A stretch of DNA of 64,000 nt from Candidatus Zixiibacteriota bacterium (GTDB lineage: Bacteria > Zixibacteria > MSB-5A5 > GN15 > FEB-12): assembly GCA_040753875.1 (NCBI GenBank), contig JBFMDV010000022.1, positions 1 to 64,000 on the forward strand, written 5' to 3'. The position numbers were made by a program, and so were the translations under genes. The notes below the pieces were generated by a model. The model did no database searches, had not been told where the DNA came from, and worked only from the letters and a program-made list of their open reading frames with translations. Below, one piece after another: positions 26,527-35,457 of this stretch (its first letter is position 1; each line of letters opens with the position of its first letter).

Positions 26527-26611
26527 GCCTTGTGCCGTACGCACACTGGGTTATATTCAGTAAGTGCATTCGTGACCGTGGTGGTCCCGTGTCGAATTGG
26601 AGTACCTGTCG

Positions 26612-27796
26612 ATGAGTTCTGTTTCCATAGCCGAAGACGTCTACTGGGTCGGCGTGAATGACCCGGGACTTCGCCTCTTTGATATCATCATGCCGACTGA
26701 GTTCGGCACCACATACAACTCCTATCTCATCAAAGGCGAGAAGACCGCTCTGATTGACACCGTCAAGAAGGAGTTCACCGACGAGTTTTTCGCCAACCTG
26801 GCCCAGGTGGCCGCGATCGAATCGATTGATTATCTGATTGTCAACCACACCGAGCCGGACCACGCCGGCGCCATTGCGGAACTGCTGCAGAGAAATCCAC
26901 GCGTGAAAATATATTGCTCCGGTGCGGCCGTGCCATTCGTGAAGGCTACCGTCAACCGGACAATCCAGATCGAAGTCGTAAAGGACGACCAAGTGCTGAA
27001 CCTTGGCGGCAGGAAGCTCCTGTTCAAACTGATGCCGTACATGCACTGGCCCGACACCATGATGGAGTATCTGCCGGAGGACAAGATCCTGTTCTCATGC
27101 GATGGATTCGCTTCGCATCTTGCCGGTGAGTCGCTTCACTCCGACGAGTTGACCCACAACCTGGGGCATGAATTCCACTATTATTATGATTGTATCATGC
27201 GGCCGTTCGCCGGGCATATCAGGAGGAATCTGCCGAAACTGGATAGTCTCGATATCGCCATGATCGCAGCCTCGCACGGGCCGATCCTCCGCTCCAATCC
27301 CCGCAAGTGGATCGATCTGTACAAAGAATGGACGGCGGACCGGACGGCCGGAGCGGCGCGTGTCACCGTGTTTTATGCCAGCAACTATGGCAACACTAAA
27401 GAGATGGCCGATCTGTTGGGAGATGAACTGACCGCGCAGTCCTTTCAGGTCTCACTTATCGATATGGTGGAGATCGAAGAGAAACTGGCGCGGGATCTGA
27501 TCGAATCCAGCAGCGCAGTTGTGATCGGAACCCCGACCTTCAACGGCGATGCCCCCAAACCGGTCTGGGATCTGGTGGGACTTTTCGCCACTGTGTACAA
27601 TGTGGGCAAAAAAGCGGCCGTGTTCGGCTCCTATGGTTGGGGCGGCGAGGGACCGAAGCTGGTTCAGGACCGTCTGGCGGGCTTAAAACTCAGAGTGTAC
27701 CCGGAACCATATCGCGCACGGTTGATCCCGTCGGATGAGGAAATGGCGAATCTGAGAGGGTACGCCAACGAACTGGCCAGGTTCTTCCACGGGTGA
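26612..27796 (+). CDS. Flavodiiron protein (oxygen/NO reductase)
   Basis: I chose the ATG at 26612 with GGAG nine bases upstream; the frame extends to a TTG at 26597. The N-terminal metallo-beta-lactamase-like domain carries the diiron ligand motif HTEPDHAG, followed by FSCDGFASH and ASHGPILR. The C-terminal flavodoxin domain begins VTVFYASNYGNTKEMADLL (FMN phosphate loop). At 394 residues it is the two-domain form without a fused rubredoxin. These enzymes reduce O2 to water or NO to N2O in the cytoplasm of anaerobes, so an anaerobic or microaerobic life is suggested. It starts 85 bases after the permease and runs convergently into the glycosyltransferase gene, four bases apart. Confidence 0.95.
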   Translation: MSSVSIAEDVYWVGVNDPGLRLFDIIMPTEFGTTYNSYLIKGEKTALIDTVKKEFTDEFFANLAQVAAIESIDYLIVNHTEPDHAGAIAELLQRNPRVKIYCSGAAVPFVKATVNRTIQIEVVKDDQVLNLGGRKLLFKLMPYMHWPDTMMEYLPEDKILFSCDGFASHLAGESLHSDELTHNLGHEFHYYYDCIMRPFAGHIRRNLPKLDSLDIAMIAASHGPILRSNPRKWIDLYKEWTADRTAGAARVTVFYASNYGNTKEMADLLGDELTAQSFQVSLIDMVEIEEKLARDLIESSSAVVIGTPTFNGDAPKPVWDLVGLFATVYNVGKKAAVFGSYGWGGEGPKLVQDRLAGLKLRVYPEPYRARLIPSDEEMANLRGYANELARFFHG

Positions 27797-27800
27797 TCGC

Positions 27801-28868
27801 TCATGATTTGCCGCCGGTCGACAGCACTCTATTGTAGAGAGTCAGCAGTCCTTGCATGTACCGTTCCCATGAAAACATTTGGGACCGCTCCCTCCCCTTC
27901 TCGATCATCTCACTCCGATACGGTTCGTCTTCCAAAAGGCGCGTGAGTGCTGCCACGCTCTGAGCCGGTGCGTCCGAGTCCACCAAAGTCGCAGCATCGC
28001 CGGCGACTTCGGCGCAGGCCGACCGATTGGACGTAATCACCGGTGATCCGGCCGCCATTGCTTCCAGCACCGGCATGCCGAACCCTTCCTCCCACGAAGG
28101 CAACAGCGTGCCGACTGCGTGATGGTATAGGGCGGTAAGGTCGGATGGCGACAGACGCGCGAATCGCATGAGACGATCCGAGGGGATGCGCACAAAATGC
28201 CGCGCAACGATTTCATCGTAGCCAAACCCTGGCTCCCCCACAACGACCAGCGAAAGATTCGGCACGCTCCGTACCGCATCGACAACATGGCCGAGGTTCT
28301 TCCTGTTCTCGATCCGCCCCACGAACAGCACATAGCGCAATGAAAGAACCTGTCGAACCGGTTCGCTGAGCTCGGTCGGCTGAACTGTTGGCGGGATCAC
28401 CACACCGAGCGGTACGGCGTGACAAGTGCCGGCCTCGGCCAATCCCAGCGCGACCAGCCGCTGCCGGGTCCATTCGCTGTCCGTGACTATCATGTCGGAG
28501 CGCGCAATATCGCGCTTCATCCGTTTTGCCAGCTTCTTCTGATATGATTCACCCTGATATTCATTGGTTTCAAGCGACCAGACATCGTGAACGGTGTAGA
28601 TGGTCTTGCGGCTCCGCACCGGCGGCAATCGGTGACACAACGCATGCACGATATCGTACGTCGGAGAGCTGATGCAGCTAAGAATCGTGCTGCGCCTGCT
28701 CGGGACGGATGTCTCTTTCAGGTTGTCTGGATGGCCGTGTCTGTACAGCGCCAATGATGACAAACCTGGATGACTGCCTGCCAGTTGCAGCGTGTGATAG
28801 CACGCCCGGGCTATCCCGCCATAGGGGGACACTGCCAGCGACGTTACCTCGTATGCAACACTGATCAT
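27801..28868 (-). CDS. Glycosyltransferase, GT4 family
   Basis: A two-Rossmann (GT-B) glycosyltransferase of 355 residues. The donor-binding half shows FVGRIENRKN and the family signature EEGFGMPVLEAMAAGSPVIT with the EX7E motif, then SACAEVAGDAA. The N-terminal half starts VAYEVTSLAVSPYGGIARA, typical of retaining mannosyl- or glucosyl-transferases that act on cell-surface glycans. No transmembrane segment is seen. It is read toward the flavodiiron gene and lies downstream of the phosphomutase and receiver genes, so supply of sugar nucleotides for surface polysaccharide is a sensible context. Confidence 0.88.
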   Translation of the reverse strand: MISVAYEVTSLAVSPYGGIARACYHTLQLAGSHPGLSSLALYRHGHPDNLKETSVPSRRSTILSCISSPTYDIVHALCHRLPPVRSRKTIYTVHDVWSLETNEYQGESYQKKLAKRMKRDIARSDMIVTDSEWTRQRLVALGLAEAGTCHAVPLGVVIPPTVQPTELSEPVRQVLSLRYVLFVGRIENRKNLGHVVDAVRSVPNLSLVVVGEPGFGYDEIVARHFVRIPSDRLMRFARLSPSDLTALYHHAVGTLLPSWEEGFGMPVLEAMAAGSPVITSNRSACAEVAGDAATLVDSDAPAQSVAALTRLLEDEPYRSEMIEKGRERSQMFSWERYMQGLLTLYNRVLSTGGKS

Positions 28869-28985
28869 CGGTTAACGAAGTTCGATGCATCCTCAAATGT
28901 CAAGAGATTCGCAAAGCTGTCGGTCATTACCCGATAACGGATTTACATACGGGCTTGGCTTTTGACATCCGATGGTGCGTGCGGG

Positions 28986-29753
28986 TCAATTCTTGGCGGG
29001 ACCGGCAGCCGGCGCGAGGTGGTTGAGCAGTTCGATCACTGCCCCGGCATTGAATGGCTTCTGTAGATAGCTGTCGAACGGCGCACTCTGACCGGCCATC
29101 GCAACGGCCAGTTGTTCGGAGCCGATAAGAATGACCGGCGTGGCGGGGGACTTTTCCTTCACTCGGCGCGTCAACTCCAGTCCATCGAGCGACGGCATGT
29201 TAAACTCGGCAATGACCGCATCGAAGCGACCTTTGTCCAACTGGTCGAGTGCCTGCGGACCATCCTCAGCAGCAAACGGCACGTAATGGCCAAAACTGAG
29301 CGCCTCGATGAGACTGGTTCGGAACTCGGCATCACGCTCGATCACGAGAACGGTTCGCAGGGAACGAGTCTGCGGCTGCCGCTTGCGCTCAAGAGTGGCT
29401 TCGATAAGCGCCTCAATGTGTGAAATGCGGAACGGCTTGGCCAGGAAGCCGTCGGGCGATGCCTGCCCGATCATCTGGGGAGTAGCAAAACCGCTGATGA
29501 ACAACACCGGCATCTCCGGGTAGTGACGGCGCACGCGTTTAAGTAATTGGATACCGTCAAGGTCCGGCATCTTGATATCGGTCACCATCAATTCGAACAC
29601 CTGTTCTTTGAGCAACTCCAGCGCCTTCACACCGCCGTGCGCCGCTGTTGTCCTGTACCCCAGCGCCTGTAGCGTATCGACCAGCAGATTCAGCAGGTTG
29701 AGATCGTCGTCGACAACGAGCACGTGGGCTTTGGAACCGTTCGTCATAATCAC
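28986..29753 (-). CDS. Tandem receiver-domain protein (REC-REC)
   Basis: Two CheY-like domains without an output domain. REC1 has the acidic pocket (VVDDD, 15-17), phosphoacceptor Asp59 in VTDIKMPDLDG, Ser87 and Lys106 (AKPF). REC2 has a degenerate acidic pocket (VIERD) and AEFNMPSLDG, where Glu183 replaces the phosphoacceptor Asp, while Lys232 (QKPF) is kept. The GTG start at 29753 overlaps the stop of the phosphomutase gene by four bases (GTGA), so translation is coupled; an ATG two codons on is possible. Output must go through protein contact, probably with a kinase or effector elsewhere. Confidence 0.9.
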   Translation of the reverse strand: MIMTNGSKAHVLVVDDDLNLLNLLVDTLQALGYRTTAAHGGVKALELLKEQVFELMVTDIKMPDLDGIQLLKRVRRHYPEMPVLFISGFATPQMIGQASPDGFLAKPFRISHIEALIEATLERKRQPQTRSLRTVLVIERDAEFRTSLIEALSFGHYVPFAAEDGPQALDQLDKGRFDAVIAEFNMPSLDGLELTRRVKEKSPATPVILIGSEQLAVAMAGQSAPFDSYLQKPFNAGAVIELLNHLAPAAGPAKN

Positions 29754-31093
29754 GACCGAATGATCTTTAGGAGTTCCTTTGTTTTCGCCTCCAGCAACTT
29801 CCGGCTGTTGGCCTCGATATTAAGTCGCAGCAATGGCTCGGTGTTCGATGGTCTCAGGTTAAACCACCAGTCATCGAACTGGACCGTGAGCCCGTCGATG
29901 GTGTCCTGTTTACCCGACGCATAGGACTCTGTCACCTGTTGTATCTTAACGGGAATTGATTCCACCCGGCTGTTGATCTCGCCGGAGCGGAAATATGGGT
30001 CGATCACCTGTACCATTTCATGCAGAGGTGTTCCCTCAACGGAAATGAGCTCAAGACAGACGAGGAACGCGATCAATCCGGAGTCGGCGAACCAGTTGTC
30101 GCGGAAATAGAAGTGTCCGGAATGCTCGCCGCCAAAGATGGCATTGTTCTTTTTCATGAGCGGCTTGATCAGCGCATGACCGACCCGCGTGCGAATCGCA
30201 TTGCCCCCCAGTCGGGTGACCAACTCTGGTACCGCCCGCGAGCAGATGAGATTGTAGAGGATCGTTTCCCGGGGATGTTTACTTAACAGCGACTTGGCCA
30301 CCAGCGCCGTCACCATATCGCCGCCCAACTGGCGACCATCCTTATCTACAAGGAACATCCGGTCAGCATCGCCATCAAATGCCACACCAAAATCAGCCTT
30401 TGTCTCGGCGATTTTCTTCTGAAGGTCCCGCAGATTCTCCAGTTCAATGGGTGACGCCGGATGATTCGGGAAACTCCCGTCAAGTTCAAAAAACAGACGC
30501 GTAACTTTGACCGGCAGATGCTTGAGTACCGGCGGCAGTGTTGCTCCCGCCATGCCGTTACCGGCATCGATAACGATAGAATACGGCTTCACTTTGGTAA
30601 CATCGATAAACGACAGACAATGCCTGGCGTATTCCTCGCTGATATCCCGGCGAACCACCATCCCTTTTGTCGATGCTTCGCGAAGCCAAGTCCCCTCCTG
30701 AATCGCCTGTAACATCTGATTCAGACCTTCCGAACCGGAAAGCGGCTCGGCGTTCTTGCGGCATATCTTGAAGCCGTTGTACTCTTTTGGATTATGACTC
30801 GCCGTTATCATGACACCGCCGTCGTAGCCGAACTTCCCCACTGCAAAATAGAGCGCATCGGTGGAGATAAGTCCGAGGTCGATAACGTCAACGCCGCTGT
30901 CATTGATTCCCCGAATGAGTTGTTCCAGTAGCTCGTCGGATGAAAGGCGCATGTCCCGCCCAACCGCAATCGTTCTGCACTCGAGATAGCCGGCCAGCGC
31001 GGCGCCAATCTGGTACGCCACCTGACCATTCAACTGTCTTGGGTAAGTTCCGCGAATATCGTATGCCTTGAATATAGATGGATCTACGGGCAT
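29750..31093 (-). CDS. manB: Phosphomannomutase/phosphoglucomutase
   Basis: Alpha-D-phosphohexomutase with all four signatures: active-site Ser in TASHNPKEYNG, metal loop DGDADRMF, sugar-binding GGEHSGHFYF and phosphate-binding RPSNTEPLLR. It interconverts hexose 6- and 1-phosphates (mannose or glucose) in the cytoplasm and supplies GDP-mannose or UDP-glucose pathways. ATG 31093 has AAGGA ten bases upstream and begins MPVDPSIFKAYDIRG, the normal N-terminus; the open frame reaches a TTG at 31111. Which of the two sugars is preferred cannot be read from the sequence. It is co-transcribed with the receiver protein and probably the glycosyltransferase. Confidence 0.92.
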   Translation of the reverse strand: MPVDPSIFKAYDIRGTYPRQLNGQVAYQIGAALAGYLECRTIAVGRDMRLSSDELLEQLIRGINDSGVDVIDLGLISTDALYFAVGKFGYDGGVMITASHNPKEYNGFKICRKNAEPLSGSEGLNQMLQAIQEGTWLREASTKGMVVRRDISEEYARHCLSFIDVTKVKPYSIVIDAGNGMAGATLPPVLKHLPVKVTRLFFELDGSFPNHPASPIELENLRDLQKKIAETKADFGVAFDGDADRMFLVDKDGRQLGGDMVTALVAKSLLSKHPRETILYNLICSRAVPELVTRLGGNAIRTRVGHALIKPLMKKNNAIFGGEHSGHFYFRDNWFADSGLIAFLVCLELISVEGTPLHEMVQVIDPYFRSGEINSRVESIPVKIQQVTESYASGKQDTIDGLTVQFDDWWFNLRPSNTEPLLRLNIEANSRKLLEAKTKELLKIIRS

Positions 31094-31315
31094 GGGTATG
31101 GTGTCCTTCAATTCCTCACTGACCTTTTCCGCCAGTATCGGCTCCTCCTGTCGATTCCCCTATAGTACATTCGGCGGCCAAACGCAACTTAAAACCTTCG
31201 CTTAAGTCCCCGACCATCAACGAGTTTGCGGCTTCGTCTTTTTCGTACAAAGTCTGGTTTTCCGTATGCCGATACTAAGGGTATCGAGCATTTTCCCCCC
31301 TCAAAGGAGTAATCG

Positions 31316-31861
31316 ATGAGAAGGTACGCCCTGCCTGCTACTATGACTGTTTTCATTGTAAGTTTGGCCCTTTTGGTCTCCGGGTATCCGTCAGATTTCT
31401 TTCAAGCGCGGATCCATAGCGTGGTAGGTTGGGTTCCGAAGTCCGCTTCGGACGAGAAACCTGACATGGAAGATTCGGCCATTCCAGTTTGTAGGTCAAA
31501 ACCCCAACAGAGGATCTATGGGGGAGGGGGTTTTGACAATTCGGGAGCATCGGAGGCGGGAGATGTCAAGACCCCAACCCCGGGTTGGTCCCCTGATGGG
31601 GTCTTGACCTACAACTACCCGACCAACCGATCGGTTCGAATCGAGTACAGTCTCCCGAAGACATCCAGTGTCGATATTTCGGTATTCAACGTGATGGGCC
31701 AATGGGTCGCCGACTTGTCGCGCGGCGAGCAGCCGGCCGGACATCACACCGTACTTTGGAACGGTGCCGACTCTTTCGGCCGCCCGGTCCCTCGTGGCAC
31801 CTACATCTTCCGGATGCGGGCGAATGGATACGAGCAGATAAATACAATCGCCATGAAGTAA
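31316..31861 (+). CDS. Small secreted protein with sorting domain; palindromes inside the gene
   Basis: AAAGGAG precedes the ATG by six bases. A signal-like N-terminus (MRRYALPATMTVFIVSLALL) and a C-terminal type-9-like sorting domain (VRIEYSLPKTSSVDISVFNV ... AGHHTVLWNGADSFGRPVP ... INTIAMK) bracket a middle of about 60 residues. Almost all of that middle is encoded by three palindromic repeats (31426-31464, 31491-31537, 31564-31611), which also occur outside genes. The QNYPNPFNP motif itself is eroded to TYNYPTNRSVRIEY. So the protein is a sorting domain with a repeat-derived spacer and no evident functional domain. It may be a degenerating gene or one tolerating inserted elements. The palindrome at 31867 directly follows the stop. 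Confidence 0.7.
   Translation: MRRYALPATMTVFIVSLALLVSGYPSDFFQARIHSVVGWVPKSASDEKPDMEDSAIPVCRSKPQQRIYGGGGFDNSGASEAGDVKTPTPGWSPDGVLTYNYPTNRSVRIEYSLPKTSSVDISVFNVMGQWVADLSRGEQPAGHHTVLWNGADSFGRPVPRGTYIFRMRANGYEQINTIAMK
31426..31464. repeat. Palindromic repeat, family B (copy 1, inside a coding region)
   Basis: Begins AGGTTGGGTTCCGAAGTCCG and ends CGAGAAACCTGAC around the hairpin GTCCG-CTT-CGGAC. It matches the copy at 31867, apart from paired changes such as GTCCG/CGGAC against GTCG/CGAC, which keep the stem intact. It is read through in frame. Confidence 0.75.
31491..31537. repeat. Palindromic repeat, family C (copy 1, inside a coding region)
   Basis: Arms GTCAAAACCCC and GGGGTTTTGAC form an 11-bp perfect stem, with the outer flank TTGTAGG on the left. 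Copies are at 31564 (opposite orientation) and 61467. Confidence 0.75.
31564..31611. repeat. Palindromic repeat, family C (copy 2, inside a coding region)
   Basis: Arms GTCAAGACCCC and GGGGTCTTGAC with right flank CTAC. Relative to copy 1 the A-T pair in the stem is replaced by G-C on both arms, a compensated change. Confidence 0.75.
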
Positions 31862-31866
31862 ATCGA

Positions 31867-31907
31867 AGGTCGGGTTCCGAGGTCGCTTCGACCGAGAAAC
31901 CCGACCT
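31867..31907. repeat. Palindromic repeat, family B (copy 2, intergenic)
   Basis: AGGTCGGGTT ... AACCCGACCT closes over GGTCG-CTT-CGACC. It starts five bases after the stop at 31861 and may act as a 3' stem-loop of that transcript. Confidence 0.75.
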
Positions 31908-31921
31908 CACTGTTGTCCCGT

Positions 31922-31969
31922 TGTGTCAGGTCCTGCCGTCCGCCACAGGCGGACGGTGTGACCTGACAC
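31922..31969. repeat. Palindromic repeat, family A (copy 1)
   Basis: Outer arms GTGTCAGGTC/GACCTGACAC and inner arms CCGTCCGCC/GGCGGACGG are separated by an asymmetric internal loop (CTG against TGT), with an ACA tip. It lies between convergent genes, nine bases from the stop of the minus-strand gene. A reversed-orientation copy is at 63141. Confidence 0.8.
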
Positions 31970-31978
31970 TCTCCTTGC

Positions 31979-34900
31979 CTACTTCAACAACAACATCTTC
32001 CTCGTCTCCACAAACTCCCCCGCTTGCAGACGATACAGGTACACGCCACTGGCTGCCTCTGCGCCATCCCACCGAATGGCATGGTGCCCCGCCTCCAACG
32101 TCTGATCGAGCAGCGCCGCCACTCTCTGCCCAAGCACGTTGAACAACTCCAGCCGCACCTCCGCCGCCACCGGCAGATCAAACGATATGTCGGTACTCGG
32201 ATTGAACGGGTTGGGGTAGTTCTGGAAGAGGGTGAACAAGCCTGGGAGTTTCTCTTCGCTCTCGTGCTTATAGGCAATGTTCTCTATATCCGAAGGAATG
32301 CTGCCTGCGGGCAACATTTTACCGTAGTTGATAAAGCCTCCAATCAGGTTGGCCCCGATGTACGAGCGCAGGGGACCGTAGTGATCATACTCGGGCATCC
32401 AGCTATCCGGCAGCCACAGCACTTCCGTTCCAGGCTCGTTAATCAACATGTCGCAATAGGTGATGGCCTGACTGACAGTCATGCTGTCTTTAGTGATCGC
32501 CTGTGTTTGGCTGATCTTACACGCTGCAACATTCAGCATCAACGCCACAAGTTCGGCTTTAGCCAAACGCTTGACAAACGGTTCCTCGGTGACGACCGGC
32601 CAGAGCGGCAGCAAATCCTTGAGCGCAAGCAAACTATCGTTTTGCGTTGCCGGTTGCGGCACGGTGTAGATTTCAACAGAATTCAATCTATTGTCATTGA
32701 AATGCTGGCCAATCAAACTCGCGAAGCGCGAGAAGTCAGCGCGGGTGTACTGCTCCGGCTTATTCCAGAGCGCCTTCTGCAACTGCATCCCCCAAAAGCC
32801 ACGCGACCGGGGCACAGATGTGATTTGCGCAGGAACTAGCGTGAAGTTCACATCGACCACGTCACTACTTCCGTCGACAACGACGGTCTTGATCGAAGTG
32901 TCACAGGTGAATCCGAGAGGTGGAATTACGGCGACATGATACTCGCCGGCCATCAGCTTGCCGGTCTGGTCGAGCCTGTCGGCATCTGTGAAGAGTTGTA
33001 CAACAAGTGAATCTCGAGCGTCGTAAACATCCACTGCGACCCCCGTTGCTGAGAAGTCAGCTTCAATAGTTACCGAAATCTGAATGTGTGCACTGTCACT
33101 GGTCGACGTGGGAAGAAGCCGCGTATCTATGTGACTATCTCCATCACGGTCAATCTCCATTACAAAATTCTGCGATCCGGCCGCTATGTCGTTAAGTGTC
33201 GCGGTGGTAGTAGGAGTGCACTCTATGTTTTCATATCGGACTTCTACCGTTTGGGCGTCGTGCATAGGTAGGAACATTGAAAACGAAAACATCCCACTCT
33301 CGCGACCGAGTAAGCTTATTTGATAAGCGGAACTGGGAGGTAGTACCAAGGCTTTGGAGTGATCGAGCATGGTGCCCGATGCATATGGCGTTTGAGTAAC
33401 GACACTCCCATCGAGGTAAACGATATTGGAGTTGCCTCTATCGTCTACCGCCTGCAAGTCCATTGGGGAGCACAAGAGAAGCCCTATCCCACCACCAGGA
33501 ATATACTGACGTAATGGCAACATGGAATACTGACGCAGAGCAACACATCCATCTACAAAGACAGAGGCACATCCAGCATTCTCAAGGAATTCCGTTTGCA
33601 CTGAACTAATCACACCCAAGACCACGCCCAGAGCCTGCAGTGATCTATCCCATCGCCAATTGTGTTGATTGATATAGTCGCCGACATTGTCATTTACGCA
33701 ACCCATCGCCGAAGTGAGTGCTCTGAATACACAGTTGCCCCTTTCTTCCGCACTCAGGCTCTGGTCAAGGGCACAGGCCCCTTCTGACTGCAGTGTTAAT
33801 ATACATTCGTCAAATCGAGACAGTGCATCTGCTGTCATTCCAAGCATAGCCATCGCCCCCTTTGCCTCGTCCAACCCCGTGGCTACTATACTGATAAGTT
33901 CGAAGGCACAGTTTGAGAGAGCATCTGGGTTCGTGGCAACGGTGAAGTTTGTGAAGTAGTTGTCTATAGAAATCTGATCGCTTCCGTCAATCGGTGTGGT
34001 TCCGTCAGTTGAAGAAAGTTTCAAATATATTTGGTCAGTGTAATGCGGCGATACGAAGGTAATTGGGCTCGACCAACTTACTCGACCTTCTCGACCGCTG
34101 GGGCCAATAGCGGGGATGCGCAGTGTCGACGTGTGTGTTTCTCTGACAATCGATTCGCCTAGCCCCCATATCTTGCACCAGAATGAGTTTACGACCCCCT
34201 GATCACATCTGTCCAATACAAACAACGAACACACGACGTCAACTGGGGATGACCACGCATCGCCAATGTTTCTGACCACAAACGAGAGGTCTTGCGGAAC
34301 ACCGCAGGTAGCACCGGTCGGTAGTTCGCTGTTTCCAACCAGGGATAGTTTGGAGTAAGCCACCCCCCCGCACCCGCTCACGTCCATCAAGTAGATATCC
34401 CCGTCCGAACAAGAACTGAAAGCGATCTTCGTGCCATCCTCTGACCATGAGGGCCACGTAGCCCCCTTGCCAAAAGTGATTTGCTGCGGAGAGCTGCGAT
34501 CGAGATTTATGGTCCATAGATCACCTTGTCCACACGGCGGGGCAAAACTTGGCGCACCAAAGAAGACCAGCTTCTGGCACTGGTTTGGAGACCAGTCCAG
34601 ACCGCCACCGCCATCATTTGAATTGTTGATCCGAGTTGATACTTGGCGCTTTCCTGAACCATCAACTGCGCTCGCCACCCACACGCCGTAATTGCTGTAG
34701 CTCTCGTACGCAACTAACAGACCATCTTTTGAAAGCCGTGGGTGTGCGCCTCTGATGTTCAGTGGAGCATTCGTTCTAGTCAACAGGTTGAAACGGTACA
34801 AGTAGTCGCCGAGGTAATAGATGAGAAAGGTTCCATCAGGTGATAGCTGCGGATCGGAACCAGTGACAACAAACTCACTCGTTGCGGAGCCAATTCGTTT

Positions 34901-35248
34901 GCGGTAGATTCTCGGCTCCGCTCTTACCGTGTAATACAGCCAGTTATCCGAACTGAGAACAGGCTCGGATTCATGGGCAGGAGCATCCGTGAGTCGTTCT
35001 GGTGTCCCCCCTTCTGCAGGAACCCGAAAAATGTCGAAGTTCCCATACAGGTTGGAAGAGAAGAGCAGATACTGTCCGTCCGGTGTCCATCTCGACTCCG
35101 TCTCAAATGCAGTCGGATCATTTGCACCCGCAAGCTTGGCGGGAGTTCCGTAAGAAACCTGACCGCTCACACTCCCGCCGAAACAGGCAAGGAGTATGAA
35201 CAAGAGGGCCATAAGCCCTTTGCGCAGCATTACATACCCGTGTGCCAT
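31979..35248 (-). CDS. Secreted WD40-like (TolB-type) beta-propeller protein with sorting domain (1089 aa)
   Basis: AAAGGAGGTG lies four bases upstream of the ATG at 35248, an excellent ribosome site. A signal peptide (RKGLMALLFILLACFGGSVSG) precedes a propeller of PD40/TolB-type blades (TESRWTPDGQYLLFSSNLYG, PQLSPDGTFLIYY, PSWSEDGTKIAFSS). A CARDB-like adhesion domain (SFVVRNIGDAWSSPVDVVCS), a long middle with several Cys, and a carboxypeptidase-regulatory-like beta domain (ADRLDQTGKLMAGEYHVAV) follow. The C-terminus is a sorting domain (LFQNYPNPFNPSTDISF ... SGVYLYRLQAG ... TRKMLLLK). It is probably a surface-attached binding protein. No enzyme motif is seen. The gene is convergent with the small sorting-domain gene. 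Confidence 0.87.
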   Translation of the reverse strand: MAHGYVMLRKGLMALLFILLACFGGSVSGQVSYGTPAKLAGANDPTAFETESRWTPDGQYLLFSSNLYGNFDIFRVPAEGGTPERLTDAPAHESEPVLSSDNWLYYTVRAEPRIYRKRIGSATSEFVVTGSDPQLSPDGTFLIYYLGDYLYRFNLLTRTNAPLNIRGAHPRLSKDGLLVAYESYSNYGVWVASAVDGSGKRQVSTRINNSNDGGGGLDWSPNQCQKLVFFGAPSFAPPCGQGDLWTINLDRSSPQQITFGKGATWPSWSEDGTKIAFSSCSDGDIYLMDVSGCGGVAYSKLSLVGNSELPTGATCGVPQDLSFVVRNIGDAWSSPVDVVCSLFVLDRCDQGVVNSFWCKIWGLGESIVRETHTSTLRIPAIGPSGREGRVSWSSPITFVSPHYTDQIYLKLSSTDGTTPIDGSDQISIDNYFTNFTVATNPDALSNCAFELISIVATGLDEAKGAMAMLGMTADALSRFDECILTLQSEGACALDQSLSAEERGNCVFRALTSAMGCVNDNVGDYINQHNWRWDRSLQALGVVLGVISSVQTEFLENAGCASVFVDGCVALRQYSMLPLRQYIPGGGIGLLLCSPMDLQAVDDRGNSNIVYLDGSVVTQTPYASGTMLDHSKALVLPPSSAYQISLLGRESGMFSFSMFLPMHDAQTVEVRYENIECTPTTTATLNDIAAGSQNFVMEIDRDGDSHIDTRLLPTSTSDSAHIQISVTIEADFSATGVAVDVYDARDSLVVQLFTDADRLDQTGKLMAGEYHVAVIPPLGFTCDTSIKTVVVDGSSDVVDVNFTLVPAQITSVPRSRGFWGMQLQKALWNKPEQYTRADFSRFASLIGQHFNDNRLNSVEIYTVPQPATQNDSLLALKDLLPLWPVVTEEPFVKRLAKAELVALMLNVAACKISQTQAITKDSMTVSQAITYCDMLINEPGTEVLWLPDSWMPEYDHYGPLRSYIGANLIGGFINYGKMLPAGSIPSDIENIAYKHESEEKLPGLFTLFQNYPNPFNPSTDISFDLPVAAEVRLELFNVLGQRVAALLDQTLEAGHHAIRWDGAEAASGVYLYRLQAGEFVETRKMLLLK

Positions 35249-35400
35249 CGCACACCTCCTTTAATTGGGTAAGACGTTTTCCTTGGCGGCCACGGTGTGA
35301 CCGCCTGGGTTCTCTATATAAAGGAATAGTGGCAATGGCTCAGGTTTGCCGGAGCAGATCGCAGATTTTTTTACAGAATTGTGAAGAATTCCCCCGAGCG

Positions 35401-35442
35401 ATTCTCACGTCGGTCATGCCAAAGGCATAACCTCCTCAGAAT
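35401..35442. repeat. Imperfect palindrome between genes
   Basis: ATTCT ... AGAAT outer arms and GGTCATGCC/GGCATAACC inner arms around AAA. It starts 15 bases after the stop of the minus-strand gene at 35458, so it could serve as its terminator, or be another dispersed palindrome. Confidence 0.45.
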
Positions 35443-35457
35443 GACGGGCTTAGAGTG

